NCBI GenBank assembly: GCA_001931905.2
Contig: MSJI02000921.1
Span: forward strand, 1-64,000
Source: Cladosporium sp. IMV 00045
Lineage: Eukaryota; Ascomycota; Dothideomycetes; Cladosporiales; Cladosporiaceae
Reading direction: 5' to 3'
DNA length: 64,000 nt
In this document: in pieces, positions 1-14,563 of the stretch
How the letters are laid out: each line of letters begins with the position of its first letter
Numbering within the stretch: the stretch's first letter is position 1
The notes under the pieces: generated by a model
Seen by the model: the letters and a program-made list of their open reading frames with translations, nothing else
Database searches by the model: none
What the model was told of the DNA's origin: nothing
Program-made: the position numbers and the translations under genes

Positions 1-783
1 ACGAGAACCTTACTAATAAGGGCCTCCTAGTCGCTTCGTATCGTACGTAGGCTTAAATCGGTATAATACCTATCCTTTAACCTATAGGTATACTAATCTA
101 TTATAACCTTACTTCTTACGACTTCCTAATAGCCCTTAATTTGATCCTTCTACTAATCTATCGTAAATAGGAGGGCTAAATCGTATTCTTAGCTATTAAC
201 CTACTACGTCTTTACGCTATTAATCGTGCGACCGCTACGGCTACTACTACCCTTTAGCCTTACTTCGAGTTTATACTTTAAGGCCTTAATAGGCTCCTAC
301 TCCTACTCCTACTCCTACTCTTACTCCTACTCTAGTTAGTTATCGCTAATAAAGAGAGGGGATTACGTATAAGGTAGTAACGAAGGCGGATAGGCGATTA
401 GTAACGTCGTAAATAGAGGCGAGTATAGCGGTATCGATAAGACTACCTTAGGAGGTATCGTGTACGGTATTAACGTCGACGGCGGCTCTAGATTAGGAGG
501 CGTAGGCGGTAATAAGGTGATCTTCCGCCTCTTTATAGTAGGTACTAGCGTTAGTAATGCCTCCTAAGCCTCCTATAGCCTCTATAAGGGCCGTAAGGCT
601 CGCTTAGCGCTAGACCTTATTATAAATAGCTAATAATACCTTTAAATACCTATACCACTATAAATTTAACGATACGGTCTTATTTAGGGGTCGATAACGA
701 GGTTATAAGTGTGATACTAGTGCTAGTTTCCACGTTTATATAAGGAACCCTATATAAAGCTAGAAAGCCGGCTAAGCCTCGTA
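1..783. repeat. RIP-degraded repeat relic
   Basis: The block is full of TA and CG dinucleotides but nearly lacks CA and TG: I count about ten in total, where roughly ninety would be expected from equal dinucleotide use. That is the footprint of repeat-induced point mutation, which turns CpA into TpA on both strands of duplicated DNA. Stops occur in every frame and no protein can be read. The depletion ends abruptly near 783, where CA and TG return. The original element, probably a transposon, cannot be named from what remains. The block continues off the left edge. Confidence 0.8.
294..332. repeat. TACTCC-type microsatellite
   Basis: About six tandem copies of a 6-bp unit (CTCCTA, one copy with a substitution) lie inside the RIP-degraded block. 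It is probably a simple repeat of the original element or a later expansion. Confidence 0.75.
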
Positions 784-920
784 TTGACTACCTATAACAG
801 ACATTTTGCAGACGGTTATATCTTTGTAAATCGCAAAGCGGAAGAAGCACCTCGACTTCACAGGAGCTCATCATCATCATTGCCCATTCGTATCCATACA
901 TGTAATCATAGTCTGCATGA

Positions 921-1379
921 TCAGACATTATCAGCACACCAACCCATCATGTCCCTCGGCAACGCCTTGCGAATCTGCGGGACATCTCCCCTCATCATCC
1001 TATACACCATATCCGCCGTCCTCGTCAAAACAACCTCATAAGCCCTCCTCGCACCATCACACTGTTCGCCCTTGAGGATGATCTTGCGATGGTGCATGTC
1101 CTCGGCTCTTTTTTGCAGCACGTTGTCCCTCACCAACATGGCAAAGTATTTGCCACTCGGACTCCTCCCCAGCACGACTTCCAGTTCGTATTCTCCGCGC
1201 GTCTTTTCCGTGATGAAGAGAGGTTTGAACATGCTCGCGTTGGAGAGGATCTGGGCGCGGAGGTCGCCGATCGTGAAGTCTGCGTAGCTGTCGCTGTCGT
1301 CGTTGACTGGGACTGCTGAGGAGGTGGGATCGGCTGTTGCGGCGCTGTAGCTGGGTAGATCGGTCTTTGGTTCGGACAT
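921..1379 (-). CDS. small hypothetical protein (152 aa)
   Basis: This is an uninterrupted frame of 152 residues from the ATG at 1379. An upstream extension of the same frame uses no ATG and looks non-coding. The N-terminal 45 residues are Ser/Asp/Pro-rich and probably disordered. The rest alternates hydrophobic and charged stretches (FTIGDLRAQIL, YELEVVLGRSPSGKYFAMLVRDN, then a helical region RRAYEVVLTRTADMVYRMM), suggesting a small alpha/beta domain. I do not recognise a family. Its stop is about 140 bp from the RIP-degraded block, so it is the first gene outside the degraded zone. No signal peptide or membrane segment is visible. Confidence 0.6.
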   Translation of the reverse strand: MSEPKTDLPSYSAATADPTSSAVPVNDDSDSYADFTIGDLRAQILSNASMFKPLFITEKTRGEYELEVVLGRSPSGKYFAMLVRDNVLQKRAEDMHHRKIILKGEQCDGARRAYEVVLTRTADMVYRMMRGDVPQIRKALPRDMMGWCADNV

Positions 1380-3115
1380 GGTTGTGAGATTGTTGGTGTG
1401 TGTACATTCTTTGTGTGAGCATTTGTCTTGTTGATCGACATGGTCATCCGTAGGATTCTCGACTGATCGCACAGACCACAATCCTTCGATGTGCTGCGCT
1501 GATGATGGATGATAATCGCCTGTTTGTTTCTGAACATATGCGATATACCTATGGAAAGTAATGTCAATTTTTCTTGTGAAGAGCAAGACGGTCATGGTAT
1601 CCATGACACGACTTCAGTAATGGGTGAGGTTTTCATCTTCAAAATGCAAATCATTAGCTTCCGATCGCGAAAACCTTTCAAATGTTGGTTTGCGTTCAAG
1701 AGTGAGAATAGAACGCAGATAATGATTTGACATTCTGGACGGAGATGCACCACTGTCGGCGACCTGCGCTAAGACCACCCTTTCCAGCTCATATCTCGAT
1801 TTTCTGACATTGAATCAGACAGCGAAGGTCGAAACAGCCAAACAATGCCTCGGTAGCTTGCAAACGACAAGGGTATGCGGTATCCTCAGAGACAGTTTGG
1901 AACATCTCGAGAGCACATTTGTCTAAAAAAGCTCAGAATCGAAAACTCATCCTTGCGCACCACCAGCAACGTCGGTAACGCACACTCAAGACGATAGCCC
2001 TACAAGCCTCCATCAATCAAGAGTCGAATCGTGGCTCGCCTTGAACTGCATCTTTCCCACGCCCGCTTGTCAGTGCACACCGGAGATCAAGCGGCCTCGC
2101 GCGGCTTTGGTGACTAGTGTGTGCAGTACATGTTTGCACCACGAGTGACAAGCCAGGGCATATTCCGACAGTGGAGATCGCCGGAAGAGCCTCAATTTCT
2201 TGATCCGTCGTTTTAGGGCAACAAGGGCGCGTTGGCAGAACCACATGGCGTTGCGCCCGCAAGTGCCGACGACACGGTAGTTGGGACAAATGAGAGGTCG
2301 ATGATGGCGTGGCTGGGCCGAGGACAAAGAAATGGCATCTTTTAGAGAGGGTGTGAAAGAGACGAGAGAGGAAACTGTCATGCGCTTGACTGGTGGCGAG
2401 GCTATCATGGTCGAGACTCGTTGATGATTCATCAGATGATTGGAAACTGTCGGATCGAGTGGTATTTACGGATAGTCTGATGCTACAGAAATCCTGCCTA
2501 CCACCGAAAAATGTGACTGGTCGTATTTTCTGCATCAACGCTCGCGAAGAGTCAAACGAGTATCACAGACACGTGAAAAACGCTCCACTATCCTCGCTTA
2601 GGTCTCGGATACCGGCTTCATCGCTTTCCCATTTACTATACCTGTGTGTGAACAATGCCTCGTTATGCTTGCACGTAGAACTACCGAAAAACACGCCGTG
2701 AAGGAGAGACAGGCTAACCCGTCGCGTGATTTCTTTTGGGCATAATGGCACATCTGAGCTCAGGCGGGCGATTCCTACGCCAAGGGCCTAACGGCCTCCT
2801 AAGGCTGTGCGTGGCAGGCTGCGCCTTTTATGATTCGAGTCTCATAGCGGAGGAGGCGGACGCGGGCGCAGATGTGCAGCACATCATGTGCTTGCTTGTT
2901 CGTGAAGGCGTGTCTCTGGCGACCCAGTGAAGAGGGGAGCCGCAGAAAAGCAATGTAGGGTTTCGATTCACTACTGATGAGATGGTCGAGGTCAAGCGAG
3001 CGGCGATGCGCGTGACGATACTTGACCTGTGCAGTAGTTCTCGGCGCTGATCGAAAAGGCCCGATTGTGCCATGGGGAGATGATCTGGAGTTGTCTGGAG
3101 CAGCGGCGCAGCGAC

Positions 3116-3135
3116 AAAAAAAAAAAAAAAAAAAA
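3116..3135. repeat. poly(A) tract of 20 bases
   Basis: An uninterrupted run of 20 A on the + strand in non-coding DNA. It could be a nucleosome-excluding element or a slippage-prone simple repeat. No retroposon body or target-site duplication is evident beside it. Confidence 0.9.
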
Positions 3136-4390
3136 TGGAATCCTTTCTCCATCTTCCTCTCCATGATCCACTCCGCACCCGCGACTCACGAGTCTCGCCT
3201 CGGCTTGTCTCTGGTGTGCGGACTTTTCTGTCCCAGTATCAGACTATTGCGACCTCACCATATGTCTCGCACCTCCTCGTGCCACCGGCGCGTCGCGCCG
3301 CTCTTGCGCCAGCGCTGCCGTGCTGCCACCCTTTCCTTCGGCAGTCTATCCTATCACAGCTAGAGCTCTGCAGTGCCAATTCCTTCTGGAACGCCTCACT
3401 AACCCCAGCTAATTAGAGCTTCTACTCGCCCATGCCCCACAGTAGCAGTGCTTGAGCCGCATCCCAGGCTTGGTCGTCCAACGAGGATGGCTCTTCTGTC
3501 GCTTGGCTCCAAGAGCACAGGGCAAGCTGGGTGGTAGGGCATGCGCAGAGAGCCTCGGTGAGTGCCGTGAATGCAGACCGATGGCGAGCGTGTGAGTGGT
3601 GCCACATGCACGAGATGCTTGAAGGTAGCACCCGCGCGATGGGGCAGATTTGGCGCGGCCGCGCACTCGTGTTTGTGACTAGCGGTCGGAGATGATTTGC
3701 TGTGGCATACTATGCGGACCGAAATGAGAAACCACTTTTGCAAGGTCCGCCGCCGCTGGGTTGCAGATGCGGCTGACAACGTGATGGGGTTGCTGGGTAG
3801 GTTCGCATGGAATGCGAATGCTACGCAACCCAATCCGCGTTGCTACCGAGGCGCCTCGCCGCACGAAGGAACGCGGTCAAGAGGCCAGGCATCTGACATG
3901 TGTGCAAGCGAGTGAATGCATGACGGGTCATGAGTAGTATGCGTCGTCTATCTCGATCTGCTCTAGCTTCTACGGTAACAGCAGCTTCTGGGCTGGGGAG
4001 GATCTGCTGCGCGCATACTGCGGTGCGGAAGCTCCACGGGCGAAACAACGGAAGTCATGACGAAGCGCAGTGCAATTTGCAATCTCGCTAAAATAGCAAC
4101 AATGGGCGGCGGCGAGCGCAAAACAATGGGACGCGGTCGTAATGGACGGACAACGTGACTACGGGGCGGCCGGCCATTGCGAGCTCAGGGCGTTTCGTGA
4201 TCAAGCGTTGGCTGGAACGAGTGGAACAAAACCCCAGACCCGGATACGTGCCTGTCCGTGGAGACACTGGAGAGCCATGTGGTGGCGTTGAGATCTTGTC
4301 TGTAGGTGGTAGACAGAGCGACGTGAATCTTCACTCAACAGCATGCCAACGCCGGCTAGCTGCAACGGTGGAGGAGACCTCACCAGCACG

Positions 4391-4656
4391 CCCCACGCTG
4401 TCTGTGAATGAATCTCTGTCAGCAGTCGAACGATCCGTTACGACGCAAGGCGAGTGCCGGTGTTGCAATAGAATAATCAGCAAACTAGCTTTTCTTGCTA
4501 CAGCCAACCTCACTCTCTTAATTCACTCGCTAAACCTTAGCCAGGCGCCACTAGCCACGCTAGACGGCCCCACAGCCAATCGAGAGCAGTCGCGGCGCCG
4601 TCTGGCTCACGTGCCCTGACCCTGGTAGCGTGCCTTCTCCAAATGGAGAGCCCCGC
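4391..4656. promoter_or_regulatory. three candidate CreA (SYGGRG) sites
   Basis: CCCCAC at 4391-4396, CCCCAC at 4568-4573 and CCCCGC at 4651-4656 each match the reverse complement of SYGGRG, the core of the carbon-catabolite repressor CreA. They lie 275-540 bp upstream of a hexose transporter start, a typical CreA target. The motif is short and common, so binding is inference. Confidence 0.35.
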
Positions 4657-4782
4657 ATTGTCTCCTTCCCCGGTACACAGCGCATGTGAGCCCATTCTAT
4701 TGCTTCACTTATAAGAGTCGCTTGTCCGCCGCCCTGTGCTTGTTTGTCTCCCCATCATTCACTCACAACCCTCCCGCCTTCC

Positions 4783-4789
4783 TATATAA
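4783..4789 (+). promoter_or_regulatory. TATA box of hexose transporter
   Basis: TATATAA lies 142 bp upstream of the ATG at 4931 and is followed by a CT-rich leader, consistent with a strong, regulated fungal promoter. Confidence 0.5.
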
Positions 4790-4930
4790 GGTATTGCATT
4801 GTCCTTGCTTGCCTAAACCACTCGCTTGCCATCGATCAATCAATCGATCCTCACCCACCTACCTACCCTTACCTAATCCACAACAAAGATACATCAACAG
4901 CCAGGCATAACAACAACAACACCGTCAACA

Positions 4931-6747
4931 ATGGCCGACGTGGCCGACGAAAAGACCGCCCCGGTCGCCCACGAGGCTGCCCCGCCAGCCTCGGGTGGTC
5001 TCGCTGCCACCGCCGATGTCGAGCGCATCGAAGCCCCCGTTACCTGGAAGGCCTACCTCATGTGCGCCTTCGCCTCGTTCGGTGGTATCTTCTTTGGTTA
5101 CGACTCCGGTTACATCAACGGTGTCACTGCATCCCCCATCTTCATCGAGTTCGTCGAGGGCCCCGGCAACGATGCTCTCTCTGGTAGCAACCTCTCTCTG
5201 ATCACTTCTATCCTTTCTGCCGGTACTTTCTTCGGTGCTATCATCGCTGGTGATCTTGCCGACATGATTGGTCGCAAGTGGACTGTCATTGCTGGTTGCG
5301 GTGTCTACACTGTTGGTAAGTCGATCTCTCGATTTAAGTCTCATTGTCTGCGTCGATTCTGACTTCTCTCTCTCCCCAGGTGTCATTCTTCAGGTTGCTT
5401 CTCGTGGTCTCGGTCTTATCGTTGCTGGTCGTCTCATTGCAGGTTTCGGTGTCGGTTTCGAATCGGCTATCGTCATCTTATACATGTCTGAGATTTGCCC
5501 AAAGAAAGTTCGCGGTGCCCTCGTTGCTGGCTACCAATTTGCCATCACTCTGGGTCTCCTCATCGCTGCCTGCGTCAACTACGCCGTCCGAAACCGTGGC
5601 GACACCGGCGAGTACCGCATTCCCATTGCCATTCAGTTTGCCTGGGGTCTCGTCCTCGGTGGCGGTCTGATGTTCCTTCCCGACTCCCCCAGATACTTCG
5701 TCAAGCGTGGCAAGGTTGAGAAGGCTCGCCACTCCCTCTCCAGACTGCGTGGCCAGCCCGCCGACAGCGAGTACATCGAGGCCGAGCTTTCTGAGATTGT
5801 TGCCAACGAGGAGTACGAGCGCTCCATCATTCCTGCTGGCGGATGGTACCAGGGCTGGGCCAACTGCTTCCGCGGCTCCGTCTTCAAGTCCAACTCCAAC
5901 CTGCGCAAGACCATCCTTGGTACTTCTCTCCAGATGATGCAGCAATGGACTGGTGTCAATTTCATCTTCTACTACTCCACTCCCTTCCTAGAGTCCACTG
6001 GCGCCATCGACAACACCTTCCTGATCTCCCTGATCTTCACCCTCGTCAACGTCTGCTCGACCCCCATCTCCTTCTACACTGTCGAGAAGCTTGGTCGTCG
6101 TCCTCTCCTCGTCTGGGGTGCTTTTGGCATGTTGATCTGCCAGTTCCTCGTCGCTATCATTGGTGTGACTGTCGGCTTCAACCACCTCACTACCAACGCT
6201 GCCGGTGACCAGGTTGCCCAGAACCCCAGTGCGGTCAACGCTCAGATCGCCTTCATTGCCATCTTCATCTTCTTCTTTGCCAGCACCTGGGGTCCTGGTG
6301 CCTGGATCGTCATTGGCGAGATCTTCCCTCTTCCCATCCGTTCCCGCGGTGTTGCTCTTTCTACCTCCTCCAACTGGCTGTGGAACACGTAAGTTCTTAC
6401 CTCCCCTCTAAAATCCATTTAGTGCAAAGTCTAACATCTCTCTCAGTATCATTGCCGTCATCACTCCCTACATGGTCAGCTCCGACGAGGGCAACCTCCG
6501 CTCCCACGTCTTCTGGATCTGGGGCGCTCTCTGCACCTGCGCCTTCGTCTACGCTTACTTCCTCGTTCCCGAGACCAAGGGCCTGTCTCTCGAGCAGGTC
6601 GACAAGATGATGGAGGAGACCACCCCTCGCACTTCTGCCGGCTGGAAGCCTACCACTACCTACGCCCAGGAGATGGGTCTCAAGAACGGTGGCAAGCTCG
6701 GCACCGAGATCACCGAGGACGTTGAGCGCAGAGGCTCCGCCTTCTAG
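4931..6747 (+). CDS. MFS hexose (glucose) transporter
   Basis: Predicted proton-coupled sugar porter of the plasma membrane with 12 membrane segments. There are three exons: 4931-5315, 5380-6388 and 6447-6747. The introns are 5316-5379 (64 bp) and 6389-6446 (58 bp, CTAAC branch point); both splices restore conserved protein sequence. The product is 564 aa, normal for the family. Sugar-porter marks are FFGYDSGYINGV in helix 1, DMIGRKW after helix 2, PDSPRYFVKRG (PESPR variant) after helix 6, EKLGRRPLL in the second half and PETKGLSLEQVD after helix 12. The start of the membrane domain (RIEAPVTWKAYLMCAFASFGG) resembles fungal glucose transporters and sensors of the RCO-3/high-affinity class. 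That subclass is less certain than hexose transport itself. The promoter has CreA-like sites and a TATA box. Confidence 0.92.
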
Positions 6748-7791
6748 AAGCATTTATGCACACAGATCGTGCAGTGCTTTCTTGCCTTTGGTTTCATGTT
6801 TCGAGGAATGATTGACGTGCAATTAGTATGAATAATAATTAGTTGATTGAGCGAATCCAATTTCGTGTAATTTCACGTGTGCTCCCTTTTCTCATCGTCT
6901 GAAGTCTCCGCTAGATCTGATCGTGCTTGAGTCTCGCCGGTGAAGTAATCTACTCTCATCGCTGGCTGCAAATCTCATGAGACTCTTGTGGCGTCTTCTT
7001 GTTTGCGAACCCGAGTCGTTTTTCGGTATATTCCAAATTGAATGAACAAAACCTTCGCATATGGAAAAGAAGAACCCCGTACGACGTGCGGTCAGCACTT
7101 TGACGTGCTAGCGTCTCGTGCCCCGCCTGATCCATCCTTCGTCTCAAGCACAGCCCAAGCCACTGGATTTTGGACGAACGACGTCTCTTTGATCCGAGCG
7201 AGGGTGTACTTTCTTAATTACATACAAATGACGTACGAGGCGAAAGCGTGCATGTTCTGAGATGCCTCGTAGGTATAGCTCACATCTCGCGCTATTTTGC
7301 ACGCTGTCATCTACTGTCTGTCATCTCATTTTGGATCGTCTCAAGTCGTCTGGGCACAGCTCTCAGGTTGTGTTTCTCAATTTGACAGTCAACCTGTCCA
7401 TTGAGTCGTCATCTGACAGACGCCTCCAGAATGGCTTACAGAAGTACCTCTATTGGTTTCAAGGCATCGCTGTGGGCGCCAAGCTTCGAGGTGACATGAC
7501 TGCATGCACCTACCATCCAGATACGGACGTTGAATTGCCCTGTGTTGCGGGAGACTTCAGCTCGGCTGAGCTGACGATTTCTCCATTTCAAATCTGCGCG
7601 ACAATGCTGACTACTTTCGTTTCACTCTTCCTTACAGGCTAGCATCCGTTATTTGCATGAACATTCCAATCTGTATATACTATAGCAACGGTGAAGCGAC
7701 AGTTGCGTTCTGCGTGACTTATCACAAATCCAGCACTTCGCATCCTCCCTGCTATCTCACCTTGAAGTGAACGAACAACAGCCACGACAAC
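6748..7791. other. intergenic, nothing recognised
   Basis: About 1 kb between the hexose transporter and the P450, both on the + strand. Short frames exist but none is protein-like. It should hold the transporter's 3' UTR and the P450 promoter. Confidence 0.6.
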
Positions 7792-9719
7792 ATGTTCGTC
7801 CTCACTGCAGAGCATCCAGTGCTGGCCGCGGCATTGGCCATCTTCGCCATATGGGTGATCAAATCTGTGACGAGAGGGTATCACATTAGGAAAACTTTTC
7901 ATGATCAGGTTCGCTATCCAAGAAATCAAGATTTCCCAATATTTTGCGGAAAAGTGGTGCTGATTGCAAGGCTTTCCAGCCAGGTCCTCCTCATTCATGG
8001 TTTTGGGGCCATTTGAAAATGATGGGAGATGTGATGAGGTCGGGAGAGGTGCCGAAGCTAGTACACCCTCATGGTGAGTCTTGTTGCCGATCAAATTCCG
8101 CCGAAAAGAACTCGGTTGATGATAAAGAGTTCCCAAGGGTGGCAAAGGGGACAATCAAGCGCTGAACTTGCTCGCAGTCCTGCCCACACACATCCAGAAG
8201 AAGTACAATCTCGGTCCATACTTCTACCTAGACCTCTGGCCGATCTCGGATCCACTACTCGCAGTGCTCGACTCAGACCTGGCTGCTCAAATCACTACGG
8301 ACCAATCCTTGCCAAAGGCTCGTGGACTGCAGGATTTCATGATCCATCTGGCTGGACCAGGTGATCTAGTCTCCAGTGATGGGCCGCACTGGAAGAAATG
8401 GCGCAGTATTTTCAACCCTGGCTTTGCTGGTAGCCATCTCATGACTCTTGCACCCGGTATCGTTGATGATGGGTTGGTCTTTGTTGAGAACTTGACTAAA
8501 TACGCCGCCAAGAAGGAACCGTTTCGGCTGGAAGAAGCTGCGACTAGGTAAGTGAAAAACGACCGCTTTTCTAGGACGCGCTAGACTTTGTCGCCAGAAA
8601 CTAACAAACAATGTTTCCAGACTGACTGTTGACATAATCGGCAAGGTCGCTTTGGATATGCAACTCGGCACTCAGCGGGCGGACAATCCCATGGTCACCG
8701 CATTGCGAGACCAGGTGCATTTAGTGCCAAATGATTCTACCAATCCCCTCGCGCATTACTCACCCATCAAAGCCTATCGCAGATGGCGCAACAGCCGCAT
8801 TATTAGCGCATATATCGATGATGTCCTTGAAAAGCGCTTTGCCAACCAAGAGAAGGAAAACGCTAGCATCAGCACGAAGCAACCGCGCAAGCGTGCCATC
8901 ATCGACTTGGCATTGGAAAGCTATCGTAATCAGCAAGAGGCATCCGACGTCAACACACAAGGCCTCGATCCAGATTTCAAGAAGCACGCCACCACCCAGA
9001 TCCGCATCTTCATCTTCGCCGGCCACGACACGACCTCAAGCACGATCTGCTACGCCATTTACCTTCTCCAGAGCCACCCGGAAGCCCTCGCACGTCTCCG
9101 TGAAGAACACGATGAAATCCTAGGCCCGAGCGAAACCGCAGCCGACAAAATCAAAGCCGACCCCTACGTCGTCAACAAACTCCATTACACCACGGCGGTG
9201 ATCAAAGAAAGCCTCCGCCTCTTCCCCGCCGCGTCAACCATCCGCAAACCCGACGAAACCACCAAAACGCCCATCCGCGACCCCAAAACCGGCGAGGCCT
9301 TGCCCACCGTCCCGGGAATGTTCCTCTGGGTCCTGCACTGGGGCATGCACCGCGACCCATCGATCTGGGGACCCAACGCGGCGGTCTTCGACCCTTCGCG
9401 CTTCATGCCTGAGAACGCCGCCTCGCTTCCCGAAGCGGGCTACCGACCCTTCGAGAAGGGCATTCGCAACTGCATCGGGCAGGATCTGGCCATGCTGGAG
9501 GCGCGAATCGTGCTTGCTCTCGTGGCGAGGCGGTTCGATTTCACGCCTGCTTTTGATGCTTTGGAGACTCTGGCGGGCGATGGAAGTAAGTACGCGGAGA
9601 ATCCGAAATGGAGGCAGGGGACGCAGGATCTCGACGGTGAGGTTGCGTATCCTGTTTTGATCGGGTCGGCGAAGCCGAGGGAGGGGATGCCGATGTGGGT
9701 TAGGGAGAGGGAGGTGTGA
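7792..9719 (+). CDS. cytochrome P450 monooxygenase
   Basis: Membrane-anchored haem monooxygenase of about 559 aa. Exons are 7792-7908, 7980-8073, 8178-8547 and 8621-9719. The introns at 8074-8177 and 8548-8620 are well supported (GTGAGT/GTAAGT donors; CTGAAC and CTAAC branch points). The first intron could end at 7970 instead of 7979, adding three residues in the same frame. Residues 5-23 form the ER anchor, followed by a PGPPHSWFWGHL hinge. The I-helix oxygen motif is AGHDTTSS, the K-helix ExxR is ESLR, and the haem loop FEKGIRNCIG places the ligand at Cys478. The sequence resembles fungal P450s found near secondary-metabolite or catabolic genes, but the substrate cannot be read from it. The gene is convergent with the sulfatase (165 bp between stops). 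Confidence 0.9.
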
Positions 9720-9884
9720 TGTGAAGGAATGAGCGCTGTGAGATGTTGATTGTTTTCTATTGAGTCGCTTCGGTGTCAACCCCTGCTGCTTTTTTTCTCA
9801 GCGACTACACGTCCTACCGACATGGTCCCATGTACTCGACGCCCTCAGCGATCTGCTCGTGCCGTCATTTCACCTCCAGTCTCC

Positions 9885-12551
<2,667 letters not shown>

Positions 12552-14563
12552 ATGGATCATCAAGAGCACGCAGATCTCCGGCTTGAGGATGACTCCGATG
12601 CTGCTGGCGCCTCGACTCCTCTCCTCTCCCAAAACGAAGACATTCGGCAAGCAAATATCGCCATGTCGTTGACTACGGGCGGAAAGTTACGTGCCTACTA
12701 CCTCGGAGTGGTCGTCTGCATTGGCGGCTTTCTATGTACGTGTGGCGAGATATGGGATGGTAGCAGAAGGCGCTGACATTGAACACAGTTGGCTACGATA
12801 GCGGTATCATGTAGGGGCACATGTTATTTCTGCGTCTCTAGGAAAAGCGTTACTAACGATACTGACAGCGGTGGAGTCCTGACGCTCGAATCCTACGAGG
12901 ACGATTATCGATACACGAAAGCAGAAGCAACTCGGGTGCAGTCTCTCGCCAACGGCCTCCAACAACTCGGCGCTTTTGTCGCCTGCTTCCTGATATGGCC
13001 AATAACGCACAAGCTCGGCCGCAAGAAGGCCATAATGATCTGCTCGGCTATCTTTGTGGTCGGTGTGATTATCCAGACCATCAACACACACTCGACTTCC
13101 GCTTTCTACGTCGCACGCGTAATCGCCGGGCTAGGGTTGGGTGGCAGCAGCGTTGTGGTTCCGATGTTCAATAGTGAGATGACGCCGAAGGAACTACGCG
13201 GGCAGATCGGTAGCTTCTACCAGCTCATGTACACTCTTGGTACGTGCTACGTGCCCTGATTGAAAGAGAAGTTATCGTACTCACAATCCCTCAGGCATCT
13301 TCACTTCATACTGGGTCGATTACGGCGTCGCCAAAGACATCCCAAACACAGAGTCTCGGCAGTGGCAGATTCCCATTGGATTGCAGATGTTGCCGGCAGG
13401 TCTTCTTGGTCTCGGGATGTTTACTCTGAAAGAATCCGTGCGATGGCTTACAGTCCAAGGAAAGCATCAAGAAGCTTGGACGAGTCTGAAATGGATCAGA
13501 GCGAGTGACGGCGAAGACACCAAGCTCGAGATGAAGGAGATTCGTAACGGTGTGGAACTCGAGTTGCATGCTCGCGAAGGGTTCAGACTTGTCGGTTAGT
13601 CCTGGCTAAAGCAACGACCTTTTGCCACTACCTTTCACTGACACGTCTAGAAATGGTCGACAAGCATAATTGGAAGCGCACAATCACCGCAGCCACTGTG
13701 TTTACCGCACAACAGGCCACTGGGGCTACAGCGTACGAACCATCCAATCCATGCTTCTCCCACCATTGAACCCCCTCACCCACTGACAAACCGCCTCAAA
13801 GCTTCGCCTACTTCGGCCCCCAATACTTCAAACTTCTTGTCGGCGACAACAACTCCACCGCCCTCCTGCTGACCGCAATCTTTGGCGCCATCAAAGTCGC
13901 CGCCTGCCTAACCTTCGTCCTCTTCATAGCCGACACGCTCAACCGCCGCAGCATCCTCACCTACGGCGCGCTCTTCATGGCCGCGTGCCAAATCACCACA
14001 GCAGCCGTGGTCAAAACCCACCCGGCCGGCGAGGGAGAAGACGGCGCCATCACGTCCGCCGGCATCGCCACCATCGCACTCATCTACCTGTTCGTCATCG
14101 CGTACAATTTCTCCTGGGGCCCGCTGCCCTGGCCGTATGTTTCCGAAATCTTCCCGACGAGGACGAGAGAACCAGGTATTGCGGTCGGAGTGGCTAGTCA
14201 GTGGCTTTGGAATTTTGTCTTCTCGCTTACGACGCCATATATGATTGAGAATTTGCAGTGTGAGTATCAGACCGCGTAGCGATATCGATGCAGAATTGGA
14301 TAGGCGAGCTGACTTCGATTGGGGTTTCAGGGGGCACTTTCCTCCTTTGGGGACTGTTCGATGTCGTTATCGCGCTTTACGCCTGGTTTGGACTTGCTGA
14401 GACGCGAGGGAAGTCTTTGGAGCAGATTACGCATGATGGCGGTAGCGTAGAACCCGAAAGATCGCCGTCGGAGGAGCCAGTATTCGACGGCTTTGGCAAG
14501 GCAGGGAGTGCCAATCATGTCGAGAGCGTCAACCGCAAGGGAGCTGGTGTGGGTGTGCGGTGA
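12552..14563 (+). CDS. MFS sugar/quinate-type transporter
   Basis: Twelve-segment sugar-porter family permease, 549 aa, spliced from seven exons: 12552-12735, 12789-12810, 12869-13239, 13295-13594, 13651-13732, 13802-14259 and 14331-14563. All six introns are 53-71 bp; that at 12811-12868 has a perfect TACTAAC. Exon 2 is only 22 nt and encodes the helix-1 signature FGYDSGII. Other marks are HKLGRKK after helix 2, an ER..GxGxG-like helix-4 region, NRRS in the second half and AETRGKSLEQI after helix 12. The PESPR motif after helix 6 is replaced by KESVR (residues 238-242), which is unusual. The overall pattern is closest to fungal quinate permease or related monosaccharide/polyol transporters; substrate is uncertain. 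It is divergent from the sulfatase. Confidence 0.88.

Larger units (their letters stand above)
1380..4930. other. 3.5 kb gene-poor stretch upstream of hexose transporter
   Basis: No frame here looks coding; those that exist overlap on both strands, are rich in Arg/Ser/His and show no domain. It contains a 20-A tract (3116-3135). The right 600 bp probably holds the promoter of the hexose transporter, with candidate CreA sites and a TATA box. Confidence 0.55.

Noticed and set aside
4155..4619. 154-codon + strand frame upstream of the hexose transporter
   Set aside because: Composition looks random, the frame overlaps other frames, and it sits within the probable promoter region.
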